Of a stretch of 64,000 nt of DNA, positions 37,916 to 47,660 are shown one piece after another. The DNA lies in assembly GCA_003058495.1 (NCBI GenBank), contig QBVC01000021.1, positions 1 through 64,000 on the forward strand, in the 5' to 3' direction. Position 1 is the stretch's first letter, and each line of letters starts with the position of its first letter. Source of the DNA: a gamma proteobacterium symbiont of Ctena orbiculata (GTDB taxonomy: Bacteria; Pseudomonadota; Gammaproteobacteria; Chromatiales; Chromatiaceae). A program made the translations under genes and the position numbers. Under the pieces are notes generated by a model. That model saw only the letters and a list, made by a program, of their open reading frames with translations, had not been told where the DNA came from and ran no database searches.

Positions 37916-39763
37916 ATGCCCCAATACCGTTCCCGTACGACTACCCACGGCCGCAACATGGCCGGTGCCAGGGCCCTGTGGCGGGCCACCGGCATGAAAG
38001 ACGGCGATTTCGACAAACCGATCGTTGCGGTAGCCAACTCATTCACCCAATTCGTACCGGGTCATGTCCATCTCAAGGATCTGGGCCAGTTGGTTGCGCG
38101 GGAGATCGAGGCCGCCGGCGGCGTGGCCAAGGAGTTCAACACCATCGCGGTGGATGACGGCATCGCCATGGGCCACGAGGGGATGCTCTACTCCCTGCCC
38201 TCCCGGGATATCATCGCCGACTCCATCGAGTACATGGTCAATGCCCACTGCGCCGACGCCCTGGTCTGCATCTCCAATTGCGACAAGATCACCCCCGGCA
38301 TGCTGATGGCCGCCTTGAGGCTGAATATCCCGACCCTGTTCGTCTCCGGCGGGCCCATGGAGGCCGGCAAGGTCAGGCTGCACGGCAAGGAGCAGCATCT
38401 GGACCTTATCGACGCCATGGTGATGGCCGCCAATCCGGATGAGAGCGATGAGGACGTGGCGCGGATCGAGCGCTCCGCCTGCCCCACCTGCGGCTCCTGC
38501 TCGGGCATGTTCACCGCCAACTCCATGAACTGCCTCACCGAGGCGCTCGGCCTGTCGCTCCCCGGCAACGGCTCCCTGCTGGCCACCCACGCCGACCGCA
38601 AGGCGCTCTTCCTGGAGGCCGGCCGTCGGGTCGTCGAGCTGGCCAGGCGCTGGTATGAGCAGGAGGATGCCAGCGTCCTGCCCCGGGGTGTGGCGACCTT
38701 CGAGGCCTTCGAGAACGCCATGAGCCTCGATATCGCCATGGGCGGTTCCACCAACACCGTACTCCATCTCCTCGCCGCCGCCCATGAGGCGGAGGTCGAT
38801 TTCACCATGGCCGATATCGACCGCTTGAGCAGGAAGGTGCCCAATCTGTGCAAGGTCGCCCCGGCCACCCAGGCATACCACATGGAGGATGTGCACCGTG
38901 CCGGCGGTGTCATCGCCATCCTCGGGGAGCTGGACAGGGGCGGCCTGATACACCGCGATGTGCCCACCGTCCACGCGGCTACCATCGGTGAGGCCATCGA
39001 ACATTGGGATATCCTGCGCAGCAGCGAGGAGGAGGCGCGAAACCGCTATCTGGCGGCACCCGGCGGGGTACCCACCCAGGTGGCCTTCAGCCAATCCTCG
39101 CGCTGGCCGGATCTGGATCTCGACCGGGAGCAGGGCTGTATCCGCGGCCTGGATCACGCCTACTCCAAGGACGGGGGATTGGCCGTCCTCTACGGCAACC
39201 TCGCCGAGCAGGGTTGTATCGTCAAGACCGCGGGGGTCGATGCGTCGATTCTGAAATTTTCCGGGCCGGCGCGGATCTTCGAGAGTCAGGATTGCGCGGT
39301 GGAGGCGATTTTGAATGATGAAATCGCAGCGGGTGACGTGGTCCTCATTCGCTACGAAGGCCCCAAGGGCGGGCCGGGAATGCAGGAGATGCTCTATCCG
39401 ACTAGCTACCTGAAGTCGAAAGGGCTGGGCAAGGCCTGCGCCCTGATCACCGATGGCCGCTTTTCCGGCGGCACCTCCGGATTGTCCATCGGCCACTGCT
39501 CCCCCGAGGCGGCCGAAGGCGGCAATATCGGCCTGGTTGAAGAGGGTGACAGGATCGAAATCGACATCCCGGGCAGAACGATCGCAATCGCCGTCGACGC
39601 GCAGACCCTGGAAAAGCGACGTCAGGCAATGGTTGCCAAGGGAGGGCAGGCGTGGCGCCCGCTCGGCAGGGAGCGGAGCGTATCGCAGGCGCTGAAGGCC
39701 TATGCCGCGTTTACAACCTCGGCGGCCCGCGGCGCGGTCAGGGACATCAACCAACTCGATTGA
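37916..39763 (+). CDS. ilvD: dihydroxy-acid dehydratase
   Basis: IlvD (615 residues) dehydrates dihydroxy acids to 2-keto acids in branched-chain amino acid synthesis, with an iron-sulfur cluster. Cluster cysteines appear in [16 protein letters not shown] and [20 protein letters not shown]. The opening [20 protein letters not shown] and [19 protein letters not shown] near the C-terminus are also characteristic. Other ilv genes are not in the window. Confidence 0.97.
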   Translation: MPQYRSRTTTHGRNMAGARALWRATGMKDGDFDKPIVAVANSFTQFVPGHVHLKDLGQLVAREIEAAGGVAKEFNTIAVDDGIAMGHEGMLYSLPSRDIIADSIEYMVNAHCADALVCISNCDKITPGMLMAALRLNIPTLFVSGGPMEAGKVRLHGKEQHLDLIDAMVMAANPDESDEDVARIERSACPTCGSCSGMFTANSMNCLTEALGLSLPGNGSLLATHADRKALFLEAGRRVVELARRWYEQEDASVLPRGVATFEAFENAMSLDIAMGGSTNTVLHLLAAAHEAEVDFTMADIDRLSRKVPNLCKVAPATQAYHMEDVHRAGGVIAILGELDRGGLIHRDVPTVHAATIGEAIEHWDILRSSEEEARNRYLAAPGGVPTQVAFSQSSRWPDLDLDREQGCIRGLDHAYSKDGGLAVLYGNLAEQGCIVKTAGVDASILKFSGPARIFESQDCAVEAILNDEIAAGDVVLIRYEGPKGGPGMQEMLYPTSYLKSKGLGKACALITDGRFSGGTSGLSIGHCSPEAAEGGNIGLVEEGDRIEIDIPGRTIAIAVDAQTLEKRRQAMVAKGGQAWRPLGRERSVSQALKAYAAFTTSAARGAVRDINQLD

Positions 39764-39777
39764 TTGCCGGGAAGGCT

Positions 39778-40236
39778 GTGGCGCGATCAGCAAAGATCGA
39801 TGGTGGTAAAGGCGATGGACTTCCGTCCATTGGCAGCTTCTGGCCGCTCTGTCTTATCCTCGGCTGCAGCGGAGGAGATCCTACCGCCGCCGATCCGGCC
39901 CTGATCTTCGAGGATGGTTTCGAGAATCCGCCGGAGGAAGTGGCAATCCTTGCCCAAGGGGGTACCATGGTCAATGGGCTCGATGCCTGGTTGAAGCTGG
40001 AACCCCGGATGGCTGCACTACAGCCTCGCAGGGCCGGTGACTATGTCTATGGCGACTGCGGGGAGATGGTGGCCTGGTTTCGCCGGGTCACGGGTGAGGA
40101 AAATCTCAAATCGCAACATAGCGGTTATGTCTGTCGGCATTTCAAGGAGCCCCGCTTCAAGTCCGATAACGGGCGTTGGCTGCTGGCTGACAGGTCCAAG
40201 GGTTATTTTTATTATCGAATCTGGAATAAACAGTAG
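39778..40236 (+). CDS. putative lipoprotein of unknown function
   Basis: Translation from the GTG at 39778 gives about 152 residues with a long polar start, a short hydrophobic stretch and a lipobox-like LILGC. After that comes a FEDGFE motif and a cysteine-containing C-terminal domain (YVYGDCGEMVAWFRRVTGEE, HSGYVCRHFKEPRFKSDNGR) ending YYRIWNKQ. I recognise no family. A TTG overlapping the ilvD stop is another possible start. The conserved-looking C-terminal domain makes a real gene likely, but its expression is unproven. Confidence 0.55.
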   Translation: MARSAKIDGGKGDGLPSIGSFWPLCLILGCSGGDPTAADPALIFEDGFENPPEEVAILAQGGTMVNGLDAWLKLEPRMAALQPRRAGDYVYGDCGEMVAWFRRVTGEENLKSQHSGYVCRHFKEPRFKSDNGRWLLADRSKGYFYYRIWNKQ

Positions 40237-40342
40237 GTAAACAACAACCGGTCAGTCCTTTTTGCAAGGGACAAATGGATTCCCGATCCGACTGGTCGAG
40301 AAAGAAGACCCTGCACAAGGGGCGATAATCTGGAGATGGTTT

Positions 40343-41047
40343 GTGTCTATTGATCTCAAGCAGTGCTATCTGTTTGCTCACCTGGATGAGGATCAATTCG
40401 AGAAGGTTAAGGGGATGGCCCATGAGATAAGACTCAGAGACGGCCAGCTCTTTTTTCAGTCCGGTGATCCCGCCACCCACTTCTACCTGGTGATCCAGGG
40501 CCAGATAAAGCTGACCCGGCTCTCGATGCAGGGCCAGGAGAAGGTGATCGAGATCATCTCTCCGGGTCAGACCTTCGCCGAGGCGCTGATGTTCGGTGAG
40601 AGCCCCGAATACCCGGTCAACGCGGTGGCAATCGGCGACAGCTACCTGTTGAGCTTCGAAAACACCACCTTTCTCGAAATTCTTCGCGGCTCCATCGATA
40701 CCTGTTTCCGGCTGATGGGGGATATGAGCCATCGGCTCAAGAGCCTGATCCGCGAGATCGATGAGTTGACCCTGCAGAGCGCCAGTTGTCGTGTCGCCAG
40801 TTTCCTCTGGAAAAGGTGGGAGGCGAGGCCGCAGGGCGACGAGAGTTTCAAGCTCCAGGCGCCCAAGGGGGTGATCGCCTCCAGGCTTTCGGTAACCCCG
40901 GAGACCTTCTCGCGGATTCTGCACAACTTCTCCAGCCAGGGATTGATCCATGTCGATGGCGGCCGGGTGGACGTGCTCGACGAGAGGGGGTTGCTCGACT
41001 TTGCGGATATCAGCGGGCGAATCAACCGGGATATCTCCTCAAATTAA
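40343..41047 (+). CDS. Crp/Fnr-family transcription regulator
   Basis: The 234-residue regulator has a cyclic-nucleotide-type sensor domain (about 1-120; GQLFFQSGDPATHFYLVIQG) and a winged helix domain (about 150-225; KGVIASRLSVTPETFSRILH as recognition region). The N-terminal cysteine cluster of Fnr is missing, so it is closer to Dnr/NnrR-like or other haem- or nucleotide-sensing types. I take the GTG at 40343, which has GGAG seven bases before it. The target genes are not known. Confidence 0.85.
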   Translation: MSIDLKQCYLFAHLDEDQFEKVKGMAHEIRLRDGQLFFQSGDPATHFYLVIQGQIKLTRLSMQGQEKVIEIISPGQTFAEALMFGESPEYPVNAVAIGDSYLLSFENTTFLEILRGSIDTCFRLMGDMSHRLKSLIREIDELTLQSASCRVASFLWKRWEARPQGDESFKLQAPKGVIASRLSVTPETFSRILHNFSSQGLIHVDGGRVDVLDERGLLDFADISGRINRDISSN

Positions 41048-41134
41048 GCTATTCTGCATGGATTGAGGAATTCCTCGGCTTTGCCGGGTATACTCTCCCC
41101 CCTCGATAGATGATCAATCCCCTCTAAGACAGCG

Positions 41135-42292
41135 ATGAAGGACAGTTTTCCATTTCCGGTAGCTCGAATCGGCCTCATTGGCGGCGGCCAGTTGGGACGC
41201 ATGATGGTCAAGGCGGCCAAGCGCCTGGGCTGTACCTGCGTGGTGCTCGATCCCTACCCCGGCTCCCCCGCGGGACAGGTCGCCGGGCATCAGATCATCG
41301 GCGGTTATCACGATCCGGCAAAACTGCGCGAGCTGGCGGAATCCTGCGATCTGGTCACCTTCGAGCTGGAGAACATCGATACCGGGACCCTGATCCAGCT
41401 GGAACGCGAGGGACACCCCATCAATCCTGCCCCCGCCCTGCTCTCGGTGCTGCAGGACAAGCTTCTACAGAAACAGTTTCTGCAACAGGCGGGCATCCCC
41501 ACCGCCGGGTTCGTGGAGATGGGCGAGCCCGGGCTGCAGGCCTTTGAATCCTTTGGCTTCCCGCTGGTGCAGAAGGCCCGCCGCGGCGGTTATGACGGGC
41601 GTGGTGTATCGGTGATGCAGGCTGCCGCGGATTTCGACAACCACCTGCCGGTGCCCTCCCTGGTGGAGCGCTTCGTGGATGCAAAAAAGGAGTTGGCGGT
41701 GATGGTCGGCCGCAACAAGGAGGGCGAGTGCGTCGCCTATCCCACGGTGGAGATGTGCTTTCGCCCCGGCGAGAATGTACTCGATCTGCTGCTCTGCCCC
41801 GCCGCGGTGAGCAGGGAGACTGCAGCAGAGGCGGAGGCGCTGGCCATCCGCACCATCGATGCGCTTCAGGGTGTGGGCGTATTTGGCGTGGAGATGTTTC
41901 TCACCCGGGACGATCAGATTCTGGTCAATGAAATTGCCCCGCGTACCCACAATTCAGGCCACCATACCATCGAGGCCTGCATCACCGATCAGTTCGAACA
42001 GCACCTGCGGGCGATCCTGGGGCTTCCCCTGGGGGCCACCGACCTGCTCTCCCCCGCGGCCATGATCAACCTCCTTGGCGACCCGGGCGCCAGTGGCAGG
42101 CCCGTCATCGAGGGCATGGCTGCGGCGCTGGCGATCGATGGGGTCTGTCTGCATCTCTATGGCAAGGCGGAAGTGACGCCCTACCGCAAGATGGGACATG
42201 TCACGGTTCTCGATGGGGACCTTGAACTGGCAAAAGGCAAGGCGGAGCGTGTCCGCGATCTGATTAAAATTACGGGAGAACAGCACCCATGA
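41135..42292 (+). CDS. purK: 5-(carboxyamino)imidazole ribonucleotide synthase
   Basis: PurK (385 residues) uses ATP and bicarbonate to carboxylate AIR on its amino group in purine synthesis. The ATP-grasp enzyme starts with [20 protein letters not shown] and has [16 protein letters not shown] (P-loop-like) and [24 protein letters not shown] box at 41089-41094 may belong to its promoter. It overlaps purE by four bases. Confidence 0.96.
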   Translation: MKDSFPFPVARIGLIGGGQLGRMMVKAAKRLGCTCVVLDPYPGSPAGQVAGHQIIGGYHDPAKLRELAESCDLVTFELENIDTGTLIQLEREGHPINPAPALLSVLQDKLLQKQFLQQAGIPTAGFVEMGEPGLQAFESFGFPLVQKARRGGYDGRGVSVMQAAADFDNHLPVPSLVERFVDAKKELAVMVGRNKEGECVAYPTVEMCFRPGENVLDLLLCPAAVSRETAAEAEALAIRTIDALQGVGVFGVEMFLTRDDQILVNEIAPRTHNSGHHTIEACITDQFEQHLRAILGLPLGATDLLSPAAMINLLGDPGASGRPVIEGMAAALAIDGVCLHLYGKAEVTPYRKMGHVTVLDGDLELAKGKAERVRDLIKITGEQHP

Positions 42293-42789
42293 GCGAAGCA
42301 GTTGTGGGCATTATCATGGGAAGCGATTCCGACCTTCCCGTCATGCAGGAGGCGGTGAAGGTGCTGCGGGAACTCCAGGTTCCCTACGAAATGACGATTG
42401 TCTCGGCACACCGCACGCCGAAAAGGCTCTATGAGTATGCCGGGCAGGCGGCCGATCGGGGCCTGCAGGTGATCATCGCCGGCGCGGGGGGCGCCGCCCA
42501 CCTCCCGGGGATGGTGGCCGCGCTCTCGCCGCTGCCGGTGATCGGGGTGCCGGTCAAGAGCTCCGCCCTGAGCGGCGAGGACTCCCTGCTCTCCATCGTG
42601 CAGATGCCCCCGGGGGTCCCGGTGGCCACCGTCGCCATCAACGGAGCACGCAATGCGGGTATCCTGGCGGCGCAGATTCTGAGCACCGCCCGGCCCGAGC
42701 TGCGCCAGCGCGTCATCGATTTCAAGCAGGCCCTGGAGGCGATGGTGATGGCGAAGGTCGAGGCGATGGCTTCTCAGCAAGAAGAGTGA
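42289..42789 (+). CDS. purE: N5-CAIR mutase
   Basis: PurE (166 residues) moves the carboxylate from N5 to C4 of CAIR. It starts [18 protein letters not shown] and has [14 protein letters not shown] (catalytic His) and [16 protein letters not shown]. It overlaps purK as ATGA, the usual pair for the second step of carboxylation. Confidence 0.97.
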   Translation: MSEAVVGIIMGSDSDLPVMQEAVKVLRELQVPYEMTIVSAHRTPKRLYEYAGQAADRGLQVIIAGAGGAAHLPGMVAALSPLPVIGVPVKSSALSGEDSLLSIVQMPPGVPVATVAINGARNAGILAAQILSTARPELRQRVIDFKQALEAMVMAKVEAMASQQEE

Positions 42790-42882
42790 AAAGTCCGCAA
42801 ACGAACGCGAATGAACGCAAATTTACGCGAAATGCTGTTATGTGATTTGGGTTCGGATAGATACTCGATATCAAAGATATAG

Positions 42883-42900
42883 GGTGCCGCAAGCCACACC
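42883..42900. repeat. short palindromic repeat, degenerate copy
   Basis: GGTGCCGC-AA-GCCACACC differs at two positions from the perfect units at 28852 and 46077. The arms no longer pair fully. Confidence 0.6.
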
Positions 42901-42916
42901 CTCCAATCTTCATATC

Positions 42917-43054
42917 AAACCGGCAGAACGGAGGTGGCTGGCGTGGCTCTTTCTACGCCACCCCAACAGCACGTCCTTGTGCTGACGGGGCTATCGCGGC
43001 ATCCATGCCGCTGCTACGAAAGAGCTACGCCAGCCACCTCCGTTCTGCCGGTTT
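42917..43054. repeat. 37-bp inverted repeat with two inner hairpins
   Basis: The left arm at 42917-42953 starts AAACCGGCAGAACGGAGGTG and pairs with the right arm at 43018-43054; the arms differ at one position, which can form a G-T pair. Between them are two further hairpins, CAGCAC/GTGCTG (42967-42984, outside it CCCC/GGGG) and GCGGCA/TGCCGC (42996-43011). Together they make a three-arm cruciform or cloverleaf. A run of seven T starts at the right arm's end (43051-43057). It looks like a mobile repeat or a structured RNA. Confidence 0.75.
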
Positions 43055-43060
43055 TTTTCT

Positions 43061-43086
43061 GGTTCCCACGGTCCTCCGTGGGAACC
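43061..43086. repeat. perfect 11-bp hairpin
   Basis: GGTTCCCACGG and CCGTGGGAACC flank a TCCT loop. A second, looser copy of the type follows at about 43119-43145 (CGTTTCCACGCGG and AGGAACGAGA). This kind of GTTCCCACG repeat is familiar in intergenic DNA of Chromatiales. After clpB a related TGGTTCC/GGAACCA pair occurs at 45914-45941. Confidence 0.7.
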
Positions 43087-43220
43087 AATGACCACTCCTG
43101 TTGATTCGTTTCTGTCTGCGTTTCCACGCGGAAGCATAGGAACGAGAGCATAATATTTCTTTATTCGCGTTCATTAGCGTTCATTTGCGGACTATCTTCT
43201 TCTTATACAGCCCTTTTTAG

Positions 43221-43249
43221 GTTGAAAAAACGTGATTTCTCCCCCATCT
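43221..43249 (+). promoter_or_regulatory. sigma-32 heat-shock promoter of clpB
   Basis: GTTGAA at 43221-43226 and CCCCATCT at 43242-43249 are 15 bases apart; the sigma-32 consensus is CTTGAA and CCCCATNT with 13-17 bases between. The start point would fall near 43256, about 28 bases ahead of the clpB ATG. Confidence 0.85.
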
Positions 43250-43283
43250 GAAGGGTAATTATCAAGTTTTTGGAGTATTTCCC

Positions 43284-45878
43284 ATGCGAATGGACCGTTT
43301 GACCAGCAAGTTTCAGATGGCCCTGGCGGACGCCCAGAGTCTGGCCGTGGGGCGCGATCATCAGTTCATCGAGCCGGTGCATCTGATGATCGCCCTGCTG
43401 GATCAGGATGGGGGCACGATCCGCCACCTGCTCGCCCAGTCGGATGTCAATGTCAATCAGCTGCGCTCGAGCCTGAGCGCCGCCATGGAGCGGCTGCCCA
43501 GCGTCGAGGGCGCGGCGGGGGATCTGCATATCTCGAATGAACTGGGGCGCATGCTGAATCAGACCGACAAGCTGGCGCAGCAACGCAACGACCAGTATAT
43601 CTCCAGCGAACTCTTTGTCCTTGCCGCAGTGGAGGAGCAGGGTGAACTGGGCGAGATGTTGCGCAATGCCGGGGGATCCAAGGCCGCCCTCGAGCAGAGC
43701 ATAGAACAGCTGCGGGGCGGACAAAGCGTGGACGACCCCAATGCGGAGGATCAGCGCCAGGCGCTGGAGAAGTACACCATCGACCTCACGGAGCGGGCCG
43801 AGCAGGGCAAGCTCGACCCGGTGATCGGCCGTGACGACGAGATCCGCCGCACCATTCAGGTGCTGCAGCGCCGCACCAAGAACAACCCGGTGCTGATCGG
43901 CGAACCCGGTGTGGGCAAGACCGCCATCGTGGAGGGTCTGGCCCAGCGCATCGTCAACGGCGAGGTGCCCGAGGGGCTGAAGAGCAAGCGCCTGCTCTCC
44001 CTCGACATGGGTGCCCTGATCGCAGGGGCCAAGTTCCGGGGTGAATTCGAGGAGCGCCTGAAGGCGGTGCTCAACGACCTGGCGAAACAGGAGGGGCAGA
44101 TCATCCTCTTCATCGACGAACTGCACACCATGGTCGGCGCGGGCAAGGCCGAGGGTTCAATGGATGCGGGGAACATGCTCAAGCCGGCCCTGGCGCGGGG
44201 AGAGCTCCATTGCGTCGGCGCCACCACCCTGGATGAGTATCGCCAATACCTGGAGAAGGACGCCGCGCTGGAGCGCCGCTTCCAGAAGGTGTTGGTGAAC
44301 GAACCCAGCGTGGAGGACACCATCGCCATCCTGCGCGGCCTCAAGGAGCGCTACGAGCTGCATCACGGGGTGGATGTCACCGATCCCGCCATCGTCGCCG
44401 CCGCGACCCTCTCCCATCGCTATATCAGCGACCGCCAGCTGCCGGACAAGGCCATCGACCTGGTGGACGAGGCCGCCTCACAGATCCGCATGGAGATCGA
44501 CTCCAAACCGGAGGAGATGGACCGCCTGGAACGGCGCCTGATCCAGCTGAAGATCGAGCGGGAGGCCCTCAACAAGGAGTCGGACGAGGCCTCGAAGAAG
44601 CGCCTGGCGGAGCTCGAGGCCCAGATCGATCGCCTGGAGCGGGAGTACTCCGACCTGGAGGAGATCTGGAAATCGGAAAAGGCGGCGCTGCAGGGCACCA
44701 CCCATATCAAGGAGTCCCTGGAAGAGGCCCGCCTGGAACTGGAGACCGCCCGCCGGGCCGGTGACCTGACCCGCATGTCCGAACTGCAGTATGGCCGCAT
44801 CCCCGAACTGGAGCGGCAGCTCGACATGGCGACCCAGGCGGAGATGCAGGAGATGAAGCTGTTGCGCAACAAGGTCTCGGAAGAGGAGATCGCCGACGTG
44901 GTCTCCAAGTGGACCGGTATCCCGGTCTCCAAGATGCTCGAGGGGGAGCGGGACAAGCTGCTTAGGATGGAAGAGGAGCTGGGCAAGCGGGTGATCGGCC
45001 AGGAGGAGGGGGTGCGCGCGGTGAGCGACGCCATCCGCCGTTCCCGGGCGGGGCTCTCGGATCCCAACCAGCCCAACGGCTCCTTTCTCTTCCTCGGTCC
45101 CACCGGCGTGGGCAAGACCGAGCTCTGCAAGGCCCTGGCCGAGTTCCTCTTCGACACCGAAGAGGCGATGGTGCGCATCGATATGTCGGAGTTCATGGAG
45201 AAGCACTCCGTGGCCCGGCTGATCGGCGCGCCTCCCGGCTATGTCGGTTACGAGGAGGGGGGCTACCTCACCGAGGCGGTACGTCGCCGCCCCTACTCGG
45301 TGATCCTGCTCGACGAGGTGGAGAAGGCCCACCCCGATGTCTTCAATGTACTGCTCCAGGTGCTCGATGACGGCCGTCTCACCGACGGCCAGGGACGCAC
45401 CGTCGACTTCCGCAACACGGTCATCGTGATGACCTCCAACCTGGGCTCCCAGGCGATCCAGGAGCTGACCGGGGAGGAGCGCTATGGGGAGATGAAGGCG
45501 GCGGTGATGGAGACGGTGCGGCAGAACTTCCGCCCCGAGTTCATCAACCGGCTCGACGAGATCGTGGTCTTCCACCCTCTGGCCAGCGAGCAGATCCGCG
45601 CCATTGCAAGGATCCAGATCGACTACCTGCACAAGCGGCTCTCGGAACACGATATGGGGCTGGTGATCACCGATACGGCCCTCGACCGCCTGGGCGAGGC
45701 GGGATTCGATCCGGTGTATGGCGCACGGCCCCTGAAACGGGCGATCCGTCAGCAGTTGGAGAACCCCCTGGCCCAGGAGATCCTGGCGGGTCGATTTGGA
45801 CCTGGGGATACCATCGAGGTGGATAGTACCGATGAAGGTTTGACCTTCACTAAACGTAAGCAGGTCACTGCGGCTTGA
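43284..45878 (+). CDS. clpB: ATP-dependent chaperone ClpB
   Basis: ClpB (864 residues) solves protein aggregates with DnaK after heat stress as a cytoplasmic hexamer. It has the N-terminal Clp repeat domain (1-145), AAA1 with Walker [11 protein letters not shown], the coiled-coil middle domain (about 400-530; [20 protein letters not shown] region), AAA2 with [19 protein letters not shown] and Walker [15 protein letters not shown]. The start [20 protein letters not shown] fits E. coli ClpB. A sigma-32 promoter stands upstream. Confidence 0.98.
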   Translation: MRMDRLTSKFQMALADAQSLAVGRDHQFIEPVHLMIALLDQDGGTIRHLLAQSDVNVNQLRSSLSAAMERLPSVEGAAGDLHISNELGRMLNQTDKLAQQRNDQYISSELFVLAAVEEQGELGEMLRNAGGSKAALEQSIEQLRGGQSVDDPNAEDQRQALEKYTIDLTERAEQGKLDPVIGRDDEIRRTIQVLQRRTKNNPVLIGEPGVGKTAIVEGLAQRIVNGEVPEGLKSKRLLSLDMGALIAGAKFRGEFEERLKAVLNDLAKQEGQIILFIDELHTMVGAGKAEGSMDAGNMLKPALARGELHCVGATTLDEYRQYLEKDAALERRFQKVLVNEPSVEDTIAILRGLKERYELHHGVDVTDPAIVAAATLSHRYISDRQLPDKAIDLVDEAASQIRMEIDSKPEEMDRLERRLIQLKIEREALNKESDEASKKRLAELEAQIDRLEREYSDLEEIWKSEKAALQGTTHIKESLEEARLELETARRAGDLTRMSELQYGRIPELERQLDMATQAEMQEMKLLRNKVSEEEIADVVSKWTGIPVSKMLEGERDKLLRMEEELGKRVIGQEEGVRAVSDAIRRSRAGLSDPNQPNGSFLFLGPTGVGKTELCKALAEFLFDTEEAMVRIDMSEFMEKHSVARLIGAPPGYVGYEEGGYLTEAVRRRPYSVILLDEVEKAHPDVFNVLLQVLDDGRLTDGQGRTVDFRNTVIVMTSNLGSQAIQELTGEERYGEMKAAVMETVRQNFRPEFINRLDEIVVFHPLASEQIRAIARIQIDYLHKRLSEHDMGLVITDTALDRLGEAGFDPVYGARPLKRAIRQQLENPLAQEILAGRFGPGDTIEVDSTDEGLTFTKRKQVTAA

Positions 45879-45959
45879 TTTAACAGTCCGCAAATACTTA
45901 CTTAAACCTCAACTGGTTCCGAGGGATGATCTTTGGAACCAATAACCAGAATAAACAGG

Positions 45960-45986
45960 TAGGGTGGGGCCCTGCCCCACCCTACA
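45960..45986. repeat. GTAGGGTGGGG hairpin
   Basis: GTAGGGTGGGG and CCCCACCCTAC form an 11-bp stem around a CCCTG loop. It lies about 80 bases after clpB and may also limit read-through into the convergent coaE gene. Confidence 0.65.
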
Positions 45987-46076
45987 CTTCTGGGTGCCTC
46001 GGTCCCTAGCAGGAATCCATAGCCTGTCCAGTTAATTCCTATAGGCACATTGGTGCCACAATGGTGCTCGTGTATT

Positions 46077-46096
46077 GGTGCGGCAAGCCGCACCCT
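46077..46096. repeat. short palindromic repeat, copy 3
   Basis: GGTGCGGC-AA-GCCGCACC plus CT is identical to the unit at 28852-28871. Confidence 0.8.
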
Positions 46097-46148
46097 ACAT
46101 TTATCTTGAACATTAGCGTTAATTCGCGTTCATTTGCGGACAATATTC

Positions 46149-46745
46149 TTAACCACCGGCCAGCTTTAAGTAGGTATTGTGGAGTTTCTCGGTGGCTTCG
46201 ATCAGAACTTCCAGGCCGCCGTTGTTTTCGATGACATCGTCCGCTCCCCGCAGACGGGTCTGGCGGTCGACCTGGCTGGCCATGATCTGCTCAATCTGCT
46301 CCCTGGAGAGTTGATCTCGATCGAGTACCCGTTCGATCTGTAGCGATTCGTCGCAATCTACCACCAAGATCCTATCCGCAAGGGACATCTGATCGGTTTC
46401 AAACAATAACGGAATGACCAGCACGGCATAGGGTGCTGACTGTTTGGCGATCCACGTTTCCATCGCCTCCCTGATGCGGGGATGCAGGATCCCTTCCAGG
46501 CGTTCGCGCTGCCGTGGATCATCGAAAACGATCCTGCGTAGGACTGATCGGTCCAATGCCCCGTTGGCATCTATCAGTTCATCGCCAAAGGTGCTTTGTA
46601 TCTCCGATAGTGCGGGAGAACCGGGCTTTACCAGCTGATGGGCGAGCAGGTCGGCATCGATAACCGGGACGCCCAAGGATTCCAGATGGGAGGAGACAGC
46701 GCTCTTACCGCAGCCGATGCCCCCTGTGAGGGCGATCACCAGCAT
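46149..46745 (-). CDS. coaE: dephospho-CoA kinase
   Basis: CoaE (198 residues) phosphorylates dephospho-CoA in the last step of coenzyme A synthesis. It begins MLVIALTGGIGCGKSAVSSH with the P-loop, has VIDADLLAHQLV and VVDCDESLQIERVLDRD. I choose the ATG at 46745, which overlaps the pilD stop by one base; longer frames run through pilD. The pilD-coaE link is common in Gammaproteobacteria. Confidence 0.95.
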   Translation of the reverse strand: MLVIALTGGIGCGKSAVSSHLESLGVPVIDADLLAHQLVKPGSPALSEIQSTFGDELIDANGALDRSVLRRIVFDDPRQRERLEGILHPRIREAMETWIAKQSAPYAVLVIPLLFETDQMSLADRILVVDCDESLQIERVLDRDQLSREQIEQIMASQVDRQTRLRGADDVIENNGGLEVLIEATEKLHNTYLKLAGG

Positions 46746-47617
46746 CAGTACATACCGGACCAGCGCAGATAGGCGTTGTTGATCTGTTCTCCCCACATCA
46801 GGCTGATCCAACCGGCTGCCGCCAGATAGGGGCCGAAGGGAATGGGGATATTGCGATCCCGTCCGCGCACGACGATCAACAGGATACCGACTACTGCACC
46901 GACGAGGGCAGAGAGTAGAATGATCTGCGGCAGGTATTGCCAACCAAGCCAGGCTCCGAGCATTGCCAACAGTTTGAAATCACCATACCCCATGCCCTCC
47001 TTGCCGGTGAGTCGTTTGAAGAGCTGGTAGACACTCCATAGGGAGAGGTAACCGGCCGCAGCCCCGATGATAGCGGTGCTGGTATCGGTAAACACACCCC
47101 CAAGACTCAACAGCAGTCCCAACCAAAGAAAGGGGAGAGTGATATTGTCGGGGAGCAACTGGACATCGAAATCGATCACGCTGAGGGCAATCAGGGCCCA
47201 GGTCAGCAACAGCGCTGCCAGGGTCGCCCAGGTGAAACCGAAATGGATTGCCACTGCCAACGAAAGGATTGCGGTGACGGCTTCAATGATCGGGTATCTG
47301 GGGCTGATCAAGGTATTGCACTGGGAGCAGCGGCCTTTAAGCATCAGCCAACTGATAATGGGGATATTCTCCCAGGGGCGTATCTTATGCCCGCATTTCG
47401 GGCAGTGGGATGCCGGTCGGTTGAGGTTGTAGGGGGTGGTCTCCTCTTCGCTGAGGGCACCTTCGAGTTCCTGGCAATCCCTGCGCCACTGCTGCTCCAT
47501 CATCTTCGGCAGGCGGTGGATCACCACATTGAGAAAGCTGCCCACCACCAAACCGATCAGGATGATGCTAAGCAGGAACGCCCAATGGTTCTGCTGCAGG
47601 AATTCGAATAATACCAT
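46745..47617 (-). CDS. pilD: type IV prepilin peptidase
   Basis: PilD (290 residues) cuts the leader of pilins and methylates their new N-terminus in the inner membrane. It has the zinc-binding CPKCGHKIRPWENIPIISWL and CSQC pairs, the catalytic aspartates in SVIDFDVQLLPD and GYGDFKLLAMLGAWLG, and about eight membrane helices. It lies after pilC and overlaps coaE. Confidence 0.96.
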   Translation of the reverse strand: MVLFEFLQQNHWAFLLSIILIGLVVGSFLNVVIHRLPKMMEQQWRRDCQELEGALSEEETTPYNLNRPASHCPKCGHKIRPWENIPIISWLMLKGRCSQCNTLISPRYPIIEAVTAILSLAVAIHFGFTWATLAALLLTWALIALSVIDFDVQLLPDNITLPFLWLGLLLSLGGVFTDTSTAIIGAAAGYLSLWSVYQLFKRLTGKEGMGYGDFKLLAMLGAWLGWQYLPQIILLSALVGAVVGILLIVVRGRDRNIPIPFGPYLAAAGWISLMWGEQINNAYLRWSGMY

Positions 47618-47660
47618 TGGTTGAGCTTATTATTGATTGATCTCTTTACTACATGTGTAG

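Larger units (their letters stand above)
42793..43194. repeat. repeat module upstream of clpB with terminal inverted repeats
   Basis: The region begins GTCCGCAAACGAACGCGAAT and ends with the near-inverse ATTAGCGTTCATTTGCGGAC; the arms match over about 27 bases with few changes. Inside lie a degenerate GGTGCCGC-AA-GCCACACC palindrome (42883-42900), the 37-bp inverted repeat (42917-43054), and the perfect hairpin at 43061-43086. It may be a non-autonomous mobile element or a nest of several. No coding frame is convincing. A similar bounded module follows clpB. Confidence 0.6.
45886..46141. repeat. repeat module downstream of clpB
   Basis: This gap begins GTCCGCAAATACTTACTTAA eight bases after the clpB stop and ends AATTCGCGTTCATTTGCGGAC-type sequence at 46141. 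It holds the TGGTTCC/GGAACCA pair at 45914-45941, the perfect GTAGGGTGGGG/CCCCACCCTAC hairpin near 45960-45986, and the palindromic repeat at 46077-46096. The composition mirrors the module before clpB. I see no gene. Confidence 0.6.

Noticed and set aside
38039-39793. Minus-strand open frame of about 584 codons opposite ilvD
   Set aside because: Antisense to a clear dihydroxy-acid dehydratase, low-complexity composition and no ribosome binding site or family motif.
41063-41094. Promoter TTGAGG ... TATACT before purK
   Set aside because: The spacing is 20 bases, too long for sigma-70; only the TATACT box is noted.
42790-43283. CRISPR array in the repeat-rich gap before clpB
   Set aside because: The repeats are palindromic, of different kinds and not regularly spaced; no cas genes.
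44478-45893. Minus-strand open frame of about 471 codons opposite clpB
   Set aside because: A shadow of clpB codon usage; nothing in it resembles a protein family.
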